A DNA stretch of 18,149 bases from DASPXK01 sp035637315 (lineage in GTDB: Bacteria; Chloroflexota; UBA6077; JACCZL01). Made by a program: the position numbers and the translations under genes. Under the pieces are notes generated by a model. That model did no database searches, had not been told where the DNA came from, and saw nothing but the letters and a program-made list of their open reading frames with translations. Below are positions 7,861 to 13,509 of this stretch, one piece after another; position 1 is the first letter of the stretch, and every line of letters starts with the position of its first letter. The stretch spans positions 1-18,149 of the forward strand of contig DASPXK010000279.1 of the NCBI GenBank assembly GCA_035637315.1, read 5' to 3'.

Positions 7861-8544
7861 TCAGGCCCTCGCTGCCAAGGCCCGCACGATGTCCGCCCGG
7901 CTCACCATGCCGAGCAGCGACTCGCCGGACATGACGGGCACGCGCTTGATGCGCCGCTCGGACATCAGGGCCGCGATTCGCTCGATCGAGGTGTCCTCGG
8001 GCATGCTAATCACTTCGGTCGACATCACGTCGGCCACGGTCTCGCCGATCTTGCCGATGACGTCCGCCTCGCTGATGATGCCGACCACTTTGCCGTCCCA
8101 GTCCTCGACCGGCATGCCGCTGATGTTGTGAAACGCCAGCAGCTTGGCGGCATCCTCCACCAGCATGTCGGCGCCAATGGTCACCACGTTCCGAGCCATG
8201 ATGTCGGCAGCTGTTAGCGACGCCTCCGTGCGCGCCGGCGTGGGCGCCGCCGCCACTGCTTCAGCCCGATGGGGATGGAGCCGGGTGGACAGGTCCTCGA
8301 AGGAGGCGACCCCCGGCTGGACCTCAAAGGTCAGCACTCGCTCGTTCTCCAGCCGCAGCGCGCCGCGCAGAAGGGCGACGACCTGCTCGACGCGCTCGTC
8401 GGGCGTGCCGGTCGGCACTACCGCGCAGACCTCGCCTCCGCGCACCGACAGCACCACCGCCTCGTACCCGCCGTCCGCCTGGAGCTTCTCGAGGCGTGCC
8501 GAGGACTGGCCACCCGAGACATCCTTGATGCTCACCCGTTTCAC
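7861..8544 (-). CDS. CBS-domain-pair protein with an N-terminal extra domain
   Basis: The protein has 227 aa. The start is GTG at 8544, chosen because GGAGG (8556-8552) lies 7 nt upstream; the frame stays open further but without a ribosome site. Residues ~1-100 form an alpha/beta-looking region of unknown type ('GGYEAVVLSVRGGEVCAVVP', then 'ERVEQVVALLRGALRLE'). Two CBS motifs follow. The first (~111-165) carries 'ADIMARNVVTIGAD', 'HNISGMPVED' and 'GIISEADVIG'. The second (~170-225) carries 'ADVMSTEVISMPED', 'RIKRVPVM' and 'GMVSRADIVRAL'. CBS pairs (Bateman modules) usually bind adenine nucleotides or S-adenosylmethionine and regulate an attached or partner protein. No effector domain is recognisable, so this may be a stand-alone energy sensor. 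It converges on the glycosyltransferase operon and diverges from the uracil-DNA glycosylase. Confidence 0.85.
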   Translation of the reverse strand: MKRVSIKDVSGGQSSARLEKLQADGGYEAVVLSVRGGEVCAVVPTGTPDERVEQVVALLRGALRLENERVLTFEVQPGVASFEDLSTRLHPHRAEAVAAAPTPARTEASLTAADIMARNVVTIGADMLVEDAAKLLAFHNISGMPVEDWDGKVVGIISEADVIGKIGETVADVMSTEVISMPEDTSIERIAALMSERRIKRVPVMSGESLLGMVSRADIVRALAARA

Positions 8545-8551
8545 GCGCCTG

Positions 8552-8556
8552 CCTCC
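8552..8556 (-). promoter_or_regulatory. Shine-Dalgarno GGAGG for the CBS protein
   Basis: GGAGG (within CTGGGAGG on the minus strand) lies 7 nt before GTG 8544. It fixes the start downstream of a 55-codon open extension that has no ribosome site. Confidence 0.8.
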
Positions 8557-8584
8557 CAGAGCCGGTGGTACGTCCCGTTCCGGT

Positions 8585-8613
8585 ATGATGCGCCCCTCGA
8601 CGCGAGGCGTCAA
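8585..8613 (-). promoter_or_regulatory. Possible sigma70-type promoter for the CBS gene
   Basis: On the minus strand, TTGACG (8613-8608) and CATCAT (8590-8585) are separated by 17 nt, giving 5/6 and 4/6 matches to the -35 and -10 consensus. Transcription would begin near 8578, leaving a leader of about 34 nt that contains the GGAGG. For the divergent glycosylase gene only a TATAGT-like -10 at 8633-8638 is visible, without a convincing -35. Confidence 0.4.
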
Positions 8614-8659
8614 GCCAGGCGGACCAGCGCGATATAGTGCGGTGAGCCATCGTCGATAC

Positions 8660-8664
8660 GGAGG
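8660..8664 (+). promoter_or_regulatory. Shine-Dalgarno GGAGG for the uracil-DNA glycosylase
   Basis: GGAGG lies 7 nt before GTG 8672. This spacing selects 8672 over the in-frame GTG at 8642 and over the long open extension upstream, which is antisense to the CBS gene. Confidence 0.8.
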
Positions 8665-8671
8665 CCTGTCT

Positions 8672-9274
8672 GTGGCCAGTGCCGGCCAGGAGAGATATCC
8701 GTTCCCCACCCTGCCAGATTACCTGGGGCCGGATCTAGAGCTGGTCTTCGTCGGCATCAACCCGGGCCTCTACTCGGTTGAGCGCGGCCACTACTTCGCC
8801 CGCACGACCAGCCGCTTCTGGCCGGCCTTCTCGCGCTCGCGGCTGAGCGCCGCCGTGCGGGCCGGGCTCGGGCGCGAGGCGCTGGGGCCAGAGGATGACA
8901 GCGCGCTGCTCGAGTTCGGCATCGGCTTCACGGACGTGGTCAAACGGCCCAGTCGAGGCGCCGCCGACGTCAAGCCGGCCCACTACAGGGAATGGGCGCC
9001 GCGACTACTCGCCCGTCTGGAGAGGTTCCGGCCACCGGTGGCGTGCTTCCACGGCCTGACGGCCTATCGGGCGTTCGTCCAGTTCGGGCTGAGCGAGCCG
9101 AAGGGCAACTGGACGCTAGGCCCCCAGCCGCTCTCCGTTGGGGGCACGGGCCTGTTCGTAGTCCCCAACCCGAGCCCCGCCAACGCCCACTTCAAGCTGC
9201 AGGACCAGATCGCCTGGTACGACCGCCTGGCCGAGTTCGTCTCCAGTCTGTACTCTCTGGTCCCTGGTCTCTAA
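8672..9274 (+). CDS. mug: Mismatch-specific uracil-DNA glycosylase (Mug/TDG, UDG family 2)
   Basis: The protein has 200 aa from GTG 8672 (GGAGG 7 nt upstream). Motif 1 is 'VFVGINPG' (GINPG, residues 28-32), where Asn30 corresponds to the water-activating Asn of Mug/TDG enzymes. 'GHYFARTTSRFWPAF' is the conserved pocket segment G-x-x-F-x-x-x-x-N/S-x-F-W. Motif 2 is 'VPNPSPANAHF' (NPSPAN, 166-171), the loop that pushes into the DNA helix. Family members remove uracil or thymine from G:U and G:T mispairs and ethenocytosine, as the first step of base-excision repair in the cytoplasm. The length is slightly above the E. coli enzyme (~168 aa). The last ~8 residues ('YSLVPGL') and the TAA stop come from the heptad repeat at 9255-9296, so the native C-terminus may have been altered. 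It is convergent with argC. Confidence 0.9.
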   Translation: MASAGQERYPFPTLPDYLGPDLELVFVGINPGLYSVERGHYFARTTSRFWPAFSRSRLSAAVRAGLGREALGPEDDSALLEFGIGFTDVVKRPSRGAADVKPAHYREWAPRLLARLERFRPPVACFHGLTAYRAFVQFGLSEPKGNWTLGPQPLSVGGTGLFVVPNPSPANAHFKLQDQIAWYDRLAEFVSSLYSLVPGL

Positions 9275-9296
9275 GACCACAGACTAGAGACCAGAG
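9255..9296. repeat. Heptanucleotide inverted repeat between convergent genes (possible bidirectional terminator)
   Basis: Six 7-bp blocks are CTCTGGT, CCCTGGT, CTCTAAG, then ACCACAG, ACTAGAG, ACCAGAG. The second half is the approximate reverse complement of the first. The core stem CTGGTCTCTA (9264-9273) pairs perfectly with TAGAGACCAG (9285-9294) across an 11-nt loop. It sits between the convergent mug and argC genes and supplies the mug stop codon. It could end transcription in both directions as a hairpin, but there is no T-tract. Confidence 0.85.
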
Positions 9297-9301
9297 GCTC
9301 G

Positions 9302-10363
9302 TTACGGATAGATCGGCACCCGCTCGAGGCCGAGCGTTTCCGGGAAGCCCAGCATCAGGTTGATATTCTGAAGGGCGACCCCGGCCTGGCCCTTGAGCAA
9401 GTTGTCGATCGAACCGATCGCCACGAGGCGACCGTTGGGACGATCCAGCGCGACGGACACGTCGCACAGGTTACTCCCCAGCACACCCTTGGGCCCGGGC
9501 GCGACTCCCATCGGCAGGACCCGCACGAAGGGCTCGCCGGCGAAGAAGTCCACGTAGATCGTCTGCGCGCGTTCCAGCGCCAGGTCCTCGCGCAGGGCGG
9601 CGTAGCACGTGCAGATGATCCCGCGGGTCGTCGGCACCAGGTGGGGGACGAACGTAAGGCCGATCTGCTCGCCGCCGAGCGATTCCAGCGCCATGACCGT
9701 CTCGAAGACGTGCTGGTGGCTGGCGATGCGATACGGGGTGACGCTCTCGTTCCGCTCGGGGAAATGATTGGTGGCGGTCGGCTTTTTCCCCGCCCCGGAG
9801 ATGCCGGTCTTGCCGTCGGCGACGATCGAGCGCGGATCGATGAGCCGCGCCTTGACGGCTGGCGCCAGCGCCAGGATCATGGCCACCGCGAAGCAGCCAG
9901 GATTGCCGACCAGCGTCGCGCCGCGAAGCCGATCGCGGTTCAGCTCCGGCATCCCGTACACCGATTCCCGCAGCAGCTCGGGCGAGGCGTGCGGCCGGCC
10001 GGCGACGCTCGGGTGGGCCTTCGCATAGCCCTCGTAAAGCTCGGTCGTCGAAAAGCGAAAATCACCGCTGTAGTCGATGACCCGCTGGCCGCTCTCGATA
10101 AGCCGGGCGGCATGAGTCATCCCTACCCCGTCCGGGGTCGAGAAGATAACTAACTCGACGTCACGACCAACTCGGTCCTCAGCCGTGTCCTCGACGACCT
10201 GGTCGCAGAACCCTCGCAGATGGGGATAGAAGGCGCTGAGCGGCTTACCCACGTCGCTCTTGGCCAGCAGCGAGGCGATCTCGATCTCGGGATGACGAAG
10301 CAGCAGCTCCACCATGCCCGCGCCCCCATATCCGGTCGCCCCGACAATCTGCGCCCGAACCAC
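9302..10363 (-). CDS. argC: N-acetyl-gamma-glutamyl-phosphate reductase
   Basis: The protein has 353 aa. Start GTG 10363 was chosen because AAGGAG (10377-10372) lies 8 nt upstream and the protein then begins with the nucleotide-binding strand 'MVRAQIVGATGYGGAG'. The enzyme reduces N-acetyl-glutamyl-5-phosphate to the semialdehyde with NADPH, the third step of arginine (ornithine) synthesis. Visible features are the Rossmann GATGYGG motif (residues 8-14), the active-site 'GNPGCF' with Cys157, the substrate-binding 'GKTGISGAGKKP' (~184-194), and 'HQHVFE' with His216/His218, the position of the catalytic His. The length fits type-1 ArgC (~345 aa). argJ, argB and argD are not adjacent, so it seems to be a lone arginine gene here. 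It is preceded on the same strand by a secreted zincin-like gene, 62 bp away. Confidence 0.93.
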   Translation of the reverse strand: MVRAQIVGATGYGGAGMVELLLRHPEIEIASLLAKSDVGKPLSAFYPHLRGFCDQVVEDTAEDRVGRDVELVIFSTPDGVGMTHAARLIESGQRVIDYSGDFRFSTTELYEGYAKAHPSVAGRPHASPELLRESVYGMPELNRDRLRGATLVGNPGCFAVAMILALAPAVKARLIDPRSIVADGKTGISGAGKKPTATNHFPERNESVTPYRIASHQHVFETVMALESLGGEQIGLTFVPHLVPTTRGIICTCYAALREDLALERAQTIYVDFFAGEPFVRVLPMGVAPGPKGVLGSNLCDVSVALDRPNGRLVAIGSIDNLLKGQAGVALQNINLMLGFPETLGLERVPIYP

Positions 10364-10371
10364 GTCGTCCA

Positions 10372-10398
10372 CTCCTTCCACCAAATCATAGTGGAAGG
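10372..10398 (-). promoter_or_regulatory. Hairpin overlapping the argC ribosome-binding site
   Basis: On the minus strand, CCTTCCAC (10398-10391) and GTGGAAGG (10381-10374) form a perfect 8-bp stem with a 9-nt loop. The right arm contains most of the argC Shine-Dalgarno AAGGAG (10377-10372), so the stem would hide it. The loop contains TATGAT (10390-10385), a good -10 sequence, but the matching -35 (ATTACG) is poor and the leader would be only about 15 nt. It is either an RBS-masking structure in a read-through transcript or part of a promoter. Confidence 0.45.
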
Positions 10399-10425
10399 TG
10401 GGAGATGCGTAATGAAGCGGCCTTC

Positions 10426-11370
10426 CTACGAAAGCTCGTCGCGGTGGCTGGCCAGCAGGTTGTAGAAGTCGAGCGGGCGAGACTCGAGGTAGAGCTGGAT
10501 GATCTCGCCGGGCGCCGCCAGGTCGGTGAGTCGGGTCATGAAAACGACGGCCTGGTCCAGGTCCCGTCGGGCGTACGGCAGGGGGCCGGCGAATCGGACC
10601 TCCATCATGGTCGCCATCGCCTCATCAAAGAGATAGGGCGGGAAGGGCAGGCCGGTCGGCCCATCGACGGCCTGCCAGATGCGCCCGTCGCCTCGCCGCT
10701 GCTGAGTCCAGAACCCGCTCGCCCGATAGATCGTGCCGTCCGGCTGGGTCCACACGCGCGTAAGCGGCATAGCGTGCCAGAACTCGTGGACCAGGACCCG
10801 TGGCGCGTCGGCCTCACTGAGCTTTCCGCGGTTGACCCGGATCCGGTCGCTGTCCAGGTCGTAGTAGGCGACCGTCGCCAAGATCATGTCCGCTCGGGGC
10901 GAGGGGTAGATCGGGCTCAGGTCACGAATCGCCTGGCGCGGATCGCGACCGTATGCCTGGAGCAGCGCGTCTCGCGTGGCGGGCTCGGAGTCGTAGTAAG
11001 TCAGCACGAGGAAGTCGAATGGGCTCAAGAAGTCAACCCGGGCCGCCAGGGCCTCCGGCTTGCGTTGAAAGCAGCTCGGGGCGCCAAGCTCCGCAGCCTG
11101 CTGAGCTACGACCTCGACCACCCGCCGGAGCAATTCCTGCCGATCGCCGGTCCAGGGCGTGAAGCCGAACGGCGGCCCCAAGTCGGCGGCGGGCGCCCGC
11201 TCGCCAACGAATGGTGGTTCAGCCGTTTGAGCCAACGAACAGTCGGCTGGTCCATCCGCCCACGCGCTCGCTGCAGGGGTAGCCAGGACGAGTGCCACGG
11301 AGAGCGCCAGAATCAGGGTTGAGCCCGCTCTCCGTCCGATCGCGGCGCGTGTCTCGGGGGATCTGGGCAT
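10426..11370 (-). CDS. Predicted secreted zincin-like (HExxH) protein of unknown family
   Basis: The protein has 314 aa from ATG 11370, preceded by a G-rich stretch. The open frame continues upstream to ~11463, but that part is made of the hairpin repeats and was left out. The N-terminus has Arg residues, then a hydrophobic segment 'STLILALSVALVLATPAASA', a typical signal peptide probably cleaved near residue 36-38. 'VLVHEFWHAMP' contains HEFWH (195-199), an HExxH zinc motif. 'LFDEAMATMMEV' 51 residues after the first His has Glu250 as a candidate third ligand, as in gluzincins. Before the motif, 'YYDLDSDRIRVN' looks like the edge strand found in zincin folds. The likely role is an extracytoplasmic metallopeptidase; the substrate is unknown. 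Two Cys (44 and 100) could form a disulfide. It lies upstream of argC on the same strand. Confidence 0.75.
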   Translation of the reverse strand: MPRSPETRAAIGRRAGSTLILALSVALVLATPAASAWADGPADCSLAQTAEPPFVGERAPAADLGPPFGFTPWTGDRQELLRRVVEVVAQQAAELGAPSCFQRKPEALAARVDFLSPFDFLVLTYYDSEPATRDALLQAYGRDPRQAIRDLSPIYPSPRADMILATVAYYDLDSDRIRVNRGKLSEADAPRVLVHEFWHAMPLTRVWTQPDGTIYRASGFWTQQRRGDGRIWQAVDGPTGLPFPPYLFDEAMATMMEVRFAGPLPYARRDLDQAVVFMTRLTDLAAPGEIIQLYLESRPLDFYNLLASHRDELS

Positions 11371-11427
11371 CGACGCGCCCCCTTGTCCGCCATCACAACC
11401 GCAGAGGGCGTGCCATGGATCTGCACC

Positions 11428-11527
11428 GGGCGCTTTAGCGCCTGGGCGCACTGAAATGCGCACTACGAGCGCGTACGGTTTGGAGTGGGCGCTTTAGCGC
11501 CTGGGCGCACTGAAGTGCGCACTACGA
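11428..11527. repeat. Two 41-bp copies of a double-hairpin repeat
   Basis: Copies at 11428-11468 and 11487-11527 differ at one base (40/41 identical) and are separated by an 18-bp spacer. Each has a small hairpin GGCGC-TTTA-GCGCC, then a second one. In copy 1 the second is GCGCA-ctgaaa-TGCGC; in copy 2 the single base change lengthens it to GCGCACT-ga-AGTGCGC. Each copy ends in ACTACGA. The array fills most of the 175-bp gap between the unknown gene and the zincin-like gene and would lie in the leader of the latter if it is transcribed from upstream. Confidence 0.9.
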
Positions 11528-11545
11528 ACGCCGCCTCACGCGGGC

Positions 11546-12061
11546 TTAGGCTCGCTTGTCCCGCTCGACCGTCAGCACCCAGTAGGCCAGGACTTCGGCC
11601 AGCGTCTCGCCCAGCTCCCGCGCGTAGTCGTGCGCGCTGCCCCGTGGGCGGGAGCCCGGCCGCCAGATCGAGATGCCGGCGACCACGGCGAGCGTGCAGT
11701 CGTCTTCGCGGCCGGCGGCTCGCAGATCAGGGCGCGTTCCCCAGCAGCCCAGTCGAGGGTTGAGCGCGCCATCCGGTCTCGGGCGCGGGTCATAGAAATC
11801 CACCGTCAATTCGGTCAGCCGAGTACACAGATACGTCCATAGCATCGAGCAGCGTGCCGTCGCGGCGCCCAGGTCGTGCAGCGTGAGCGGGCGACCTTTG
11901 AGGACCACCGTGAGCTGGACGAGGTCGGTATCCAGCTCGCCGGGCGGGTGCGGGTTCACCTCGGATACCAGCAGCCGGAACGCGTGCGGGCCGATCCGGA
12001 TCCGTGCGGAGACGGATGGCCGTGAGAAGTCGGGCAGCGGCGCGACCCAGTCAAGCGTCAT
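11546..12061 (-). CDS. Hypothetical protein, 171 aa
   Basis: The protein runs from ATG 12061, the first start after an upstream stop; no Shine-Dalgarno is visible. I do not recognise a family. It has no signal peptide or membrane helix. The N-terminal half alternates strands ('SARIRIGPHAFRLLVSEV', 'LVQLTVVLKGRPLTLHDL'). The middle reads 'ARCSMLWTYLCTRLTELTVDFYD', and the C-terminal end is helical ('ARELGETLAEVLAYWVLTVERD'). Three Cys are present in the middle and later part, but not in a metal-binding spacing. The Arg-rich stretch after 'DFYDPRPRPDG' is probably a loop. It is probably a real gene, because the opposite-strand frames give only Arg/Pro/Ser-rich translations, but the support is moderate. 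It lies between the amidohydrolase and zincin-like genes on the same strand. Confidence 0.55.
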   Translation of the reverse strand: MTLDWVAPLPDFSRPSVSARIRIGPHAFRLLVSEVNPHPPGELDTDLVQLTVVLKGRPLTLHDLGAATARCSMLWTYLCTRLTELTVDFYDPRPRPDGALNPRLGCWGTRPDLRAAGREDDCTLAVVAGISIWRPGSRPRGSAHDYARELGETLAEVLAYWVLTVERDKRA

Positions 12062-12070
12062 GGACGAGTA

Positions 12071-12166
12071 TCACCACAGAGGGCATAGTCCGGGCAGACA
12101 GACGAGACGAGGGGGTTTTCCTGGAAATCGTTCGGACCCGGGCGTCCTCGGCAGCCTGTGTGGTGA
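12071..12166. other. Intergenic segment bounded by an 8-bp inverted repeat
   Basis: TCACCACA (12071-12078) and TGTGGTGA (12159-12166) are exact inverted copies that enclose a 96-bp segment in the 117-bp gap between the amidohydrolase stop and the unknown 171-aa gene. There is no obvious target-site duplication. The inside has no open frame of note. It could be a degenerate copy of a dispersed repeat, a very small MITE-like element, or chance. Confidence 0.4.
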
Positions 12167-12178
12167 ATCGTTGTTAGG

Positions 12179-13435
12179 TTATCGGGCGGCCACGGCGACA
12201 GGAGCCGCCTCGGGCTGCTTGACGGCCTCGCCGCCCTTGAAGACCCAGACGATCCGCTCCGGATCACGCATCAGCGCGATGTTCGCGAGCGGATCGCCGT
12301 CGATCACCACCAGGTCGGCGGCCTTGCCGGCCTCGAGCGTCCCGAGCTCATCCGCCAGGCCCAGCGCCTCGGCCGCCACCCGTGTGACGGACTCGAGCGC
12401 CTCGGACGGCGCGATGCCCTGCTGGACCATCAGCTCGAGCTCGGCCGCGTTCTCGCCAGCTCGATTGAACGGCGTCCCGCAGTCGGTGCCGAACGCGATC
12501 TTGACCCCGCCCTCGTGGGCCATCCGCACGCTGCGGCGGTGCCAGTCGCCGATTTGCTCCGCCTTGCGGACCACGTGCGGAGCGATCCCGGCCGCCGCAC
12601 CGTTCGAGACGATGTTGTGGCCGGCGACCAGCGTTGGGATCAGATACACGCCGCGCTCCCCGAGCAGGTCGATCGCCTCCTCGTCCAGCATCGTCCCATG
12701 TTCGACTGTGTCGAGCCCGGCCTTGACGCCCTCCTTGACGCCGATCGCACCATGGCAATGGCCGGCCACGCGACGGCCCAGCTGGTGGGCCTGCTCGATC
12801 GCCGCGCTCAGCTCGTCCGGCGTCCATTGGAGCGCGCCGACGTCGGAGCCATCGGTCATCACCCCGCCCGTCACGAGCAGCTTGATGAGGTCGGCGTGCA
12901 TCTTGACCGTCTGGCGGACCGCTAGCCTGGCCGATTCGGCCCCATTGATCAGGTTCTCGCGCAAGACGGTCACCTCCGGCCGATAGTAGTTATCGCCGTG
13001 CCCGCCGGGGACGGTAAGCGACGTGCCCGCCGCCAGCACCCGCGGACCGACGGCCAGGCCCTGGTCGATCGCGTCGCGAATGGCGATGTTGGCGTAGCCC
13101 GGCGCGCTCAGGTCTCGGACGGTGGTGAACCCGGCCCGCAAGATGGCCGCTGCGTTCGCCGCTCCCCGCAACGCTTGAAGCGGCACCAGGTCCTTCAGCC
13201 GCCGCATCTCGGAGTCCGGCCCGGCGTGGCTGGTGAGGTGAACGTGGCAGTCGATCATGCCCGGCATGACGAACTTCCCCGCCACGTCGATCACCCTCGT
13301 GTCCGGTCCGCCGCCTACTTCCTCGCGCGCGCCGACAGCCGCGATCCTGCCCCGACTGATCCGGATCGCCGCCTGCCGAGGCACCGACCCGATCCCGTCA
13401 AAGACACGCCCGCCCACGATGATGATGTCGCTCAC
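12179..13435 (-). CDS. Metal-dependent amidohydrolase (imidazolonepropionase/prolidase-like, COG1228 type)
   Basis: The protein has 418 aa. GTG 13435 was chosen for GGAGG 5 nt upstream. The frame remains open to 14047, but that part is antiphase to the transporter gene. The small beta domain ('IIIVGGRVFDGIG', 1-59) and its return near the C-terminus ('GKAADLVVIDGDPL') flank the TIM barrel. Visible metal-site residues are 'DCHVHL' (His64, His66), Lys185 in 'LIKLLVTGG' (the position carboxylated in binuclear members), 'GHCHG' (His226), 'VEHGTM' (His246) and 'GTDCG' (Asp318). This full set fits the subgroup that includes imidazolonepropionase-related and Xaa-Pro/Xaa-Arg dipeptidase-type enzymes. 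The exact substrate cannot be told. No signal peptide is seen, so it is cytoplasmic. It is downstream of an MFS transporter on the same strand (74-bp gap), which suggests uptake of its substrate. Confidence 0.9.
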   Translation of the reverse strand: MSDIIIVGGRVFDGIGSVPRQAAIRISRGRIAAVGAREEVGGGPDTRVIDVAGKFVMPGMIDCHVHLTSHAGPDSEMRRLKDLVPLQALRGAANAAAILRAGFTTVRDLSAPGYANIAIRDAIDQGLAVGPRVLAAGTSLTVPGGHGDNYYRPEVTVLRENLINGAESARLAVRQTVKMHADLIKLLVTGGVMTDGSDVGALQWTPDELSAAIEQAHQLGRRVAGHCHGAIGVKEGVKAGLDTVEHGTMLDEEAIDLLGERGVYLIPTLVAGHNIVSNGAAAGIAPHVVRKAEQIGDWHRRSVRMAHEGGVKIAFGTDCGTPFNRAGENAAELELMVQQGIAPSEALESVTRVAAEALGLADELGTLEAGKAADLVVIDGDPLANIALMRDPERIVWVFKGGEAVKQPEAAPVAVAAR

Positions 13436-13440
13436 AGTCC

Positions 13441-13445
13441 CCTCC
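13441..13445 (-). promoter_or_regulatory. Shine-Dalgarno GGAGG for the amidohydrolase
   Basis: GGAGG (extended as GGAGGGG) lies 5 nt before GTG 13435 and directly follows the heptad array at 13453-13501 in transcription order. It decides the start against a ~200-codon open extension upstream. Confidence 0.75.
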
Positions 13446-13452
13446 GCATCGA

Positions 13453-13501
13453 CGTCCGAGGTCCGAGGTCCGACGTCCGACGTCCGAGGTCCGACGTCCG
13501 A
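13453..13501. repeat. Seven perfect 7-bp tandem units (SGTCCGA)
   Basis: The units are CGTCCGA, GGTCCGA, GGTCCGA, CGTCCGA, CGTCCGA, GGTCCGA and CGTCCGA, exactly 49 bp with variation only at the first base of each unit. The array fills most of the 74-bp gap between the MFS and amidohydrolase genes and would be transcribed in the amidohydrolase leader. Because GTCC and GGAC are complementary, the region could also fold on itself. Confidence 0.95.
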
Positions 13502-13509
13502 CGATGATA

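Noticed and set aside
8144..8671. Long N-terminal extension of the uracil-DNA glycosylase
   Set aside because: It is antisense to the CBS gene and Ser/Arg/Thr-rich. The clear GGAGG before GTG 8672 and the family length argue against it.
10405..11322. 305-aa open frame on the + strand opposite the zincin-like gene
   Set aside because: It is a shadow caused by high GC. It has no motif, while the minus strand has a signal peptide and HEFWH.
13453..13501. CRISPR array
   Set aside because: The units are 7 bp and directly joined, without spacers.
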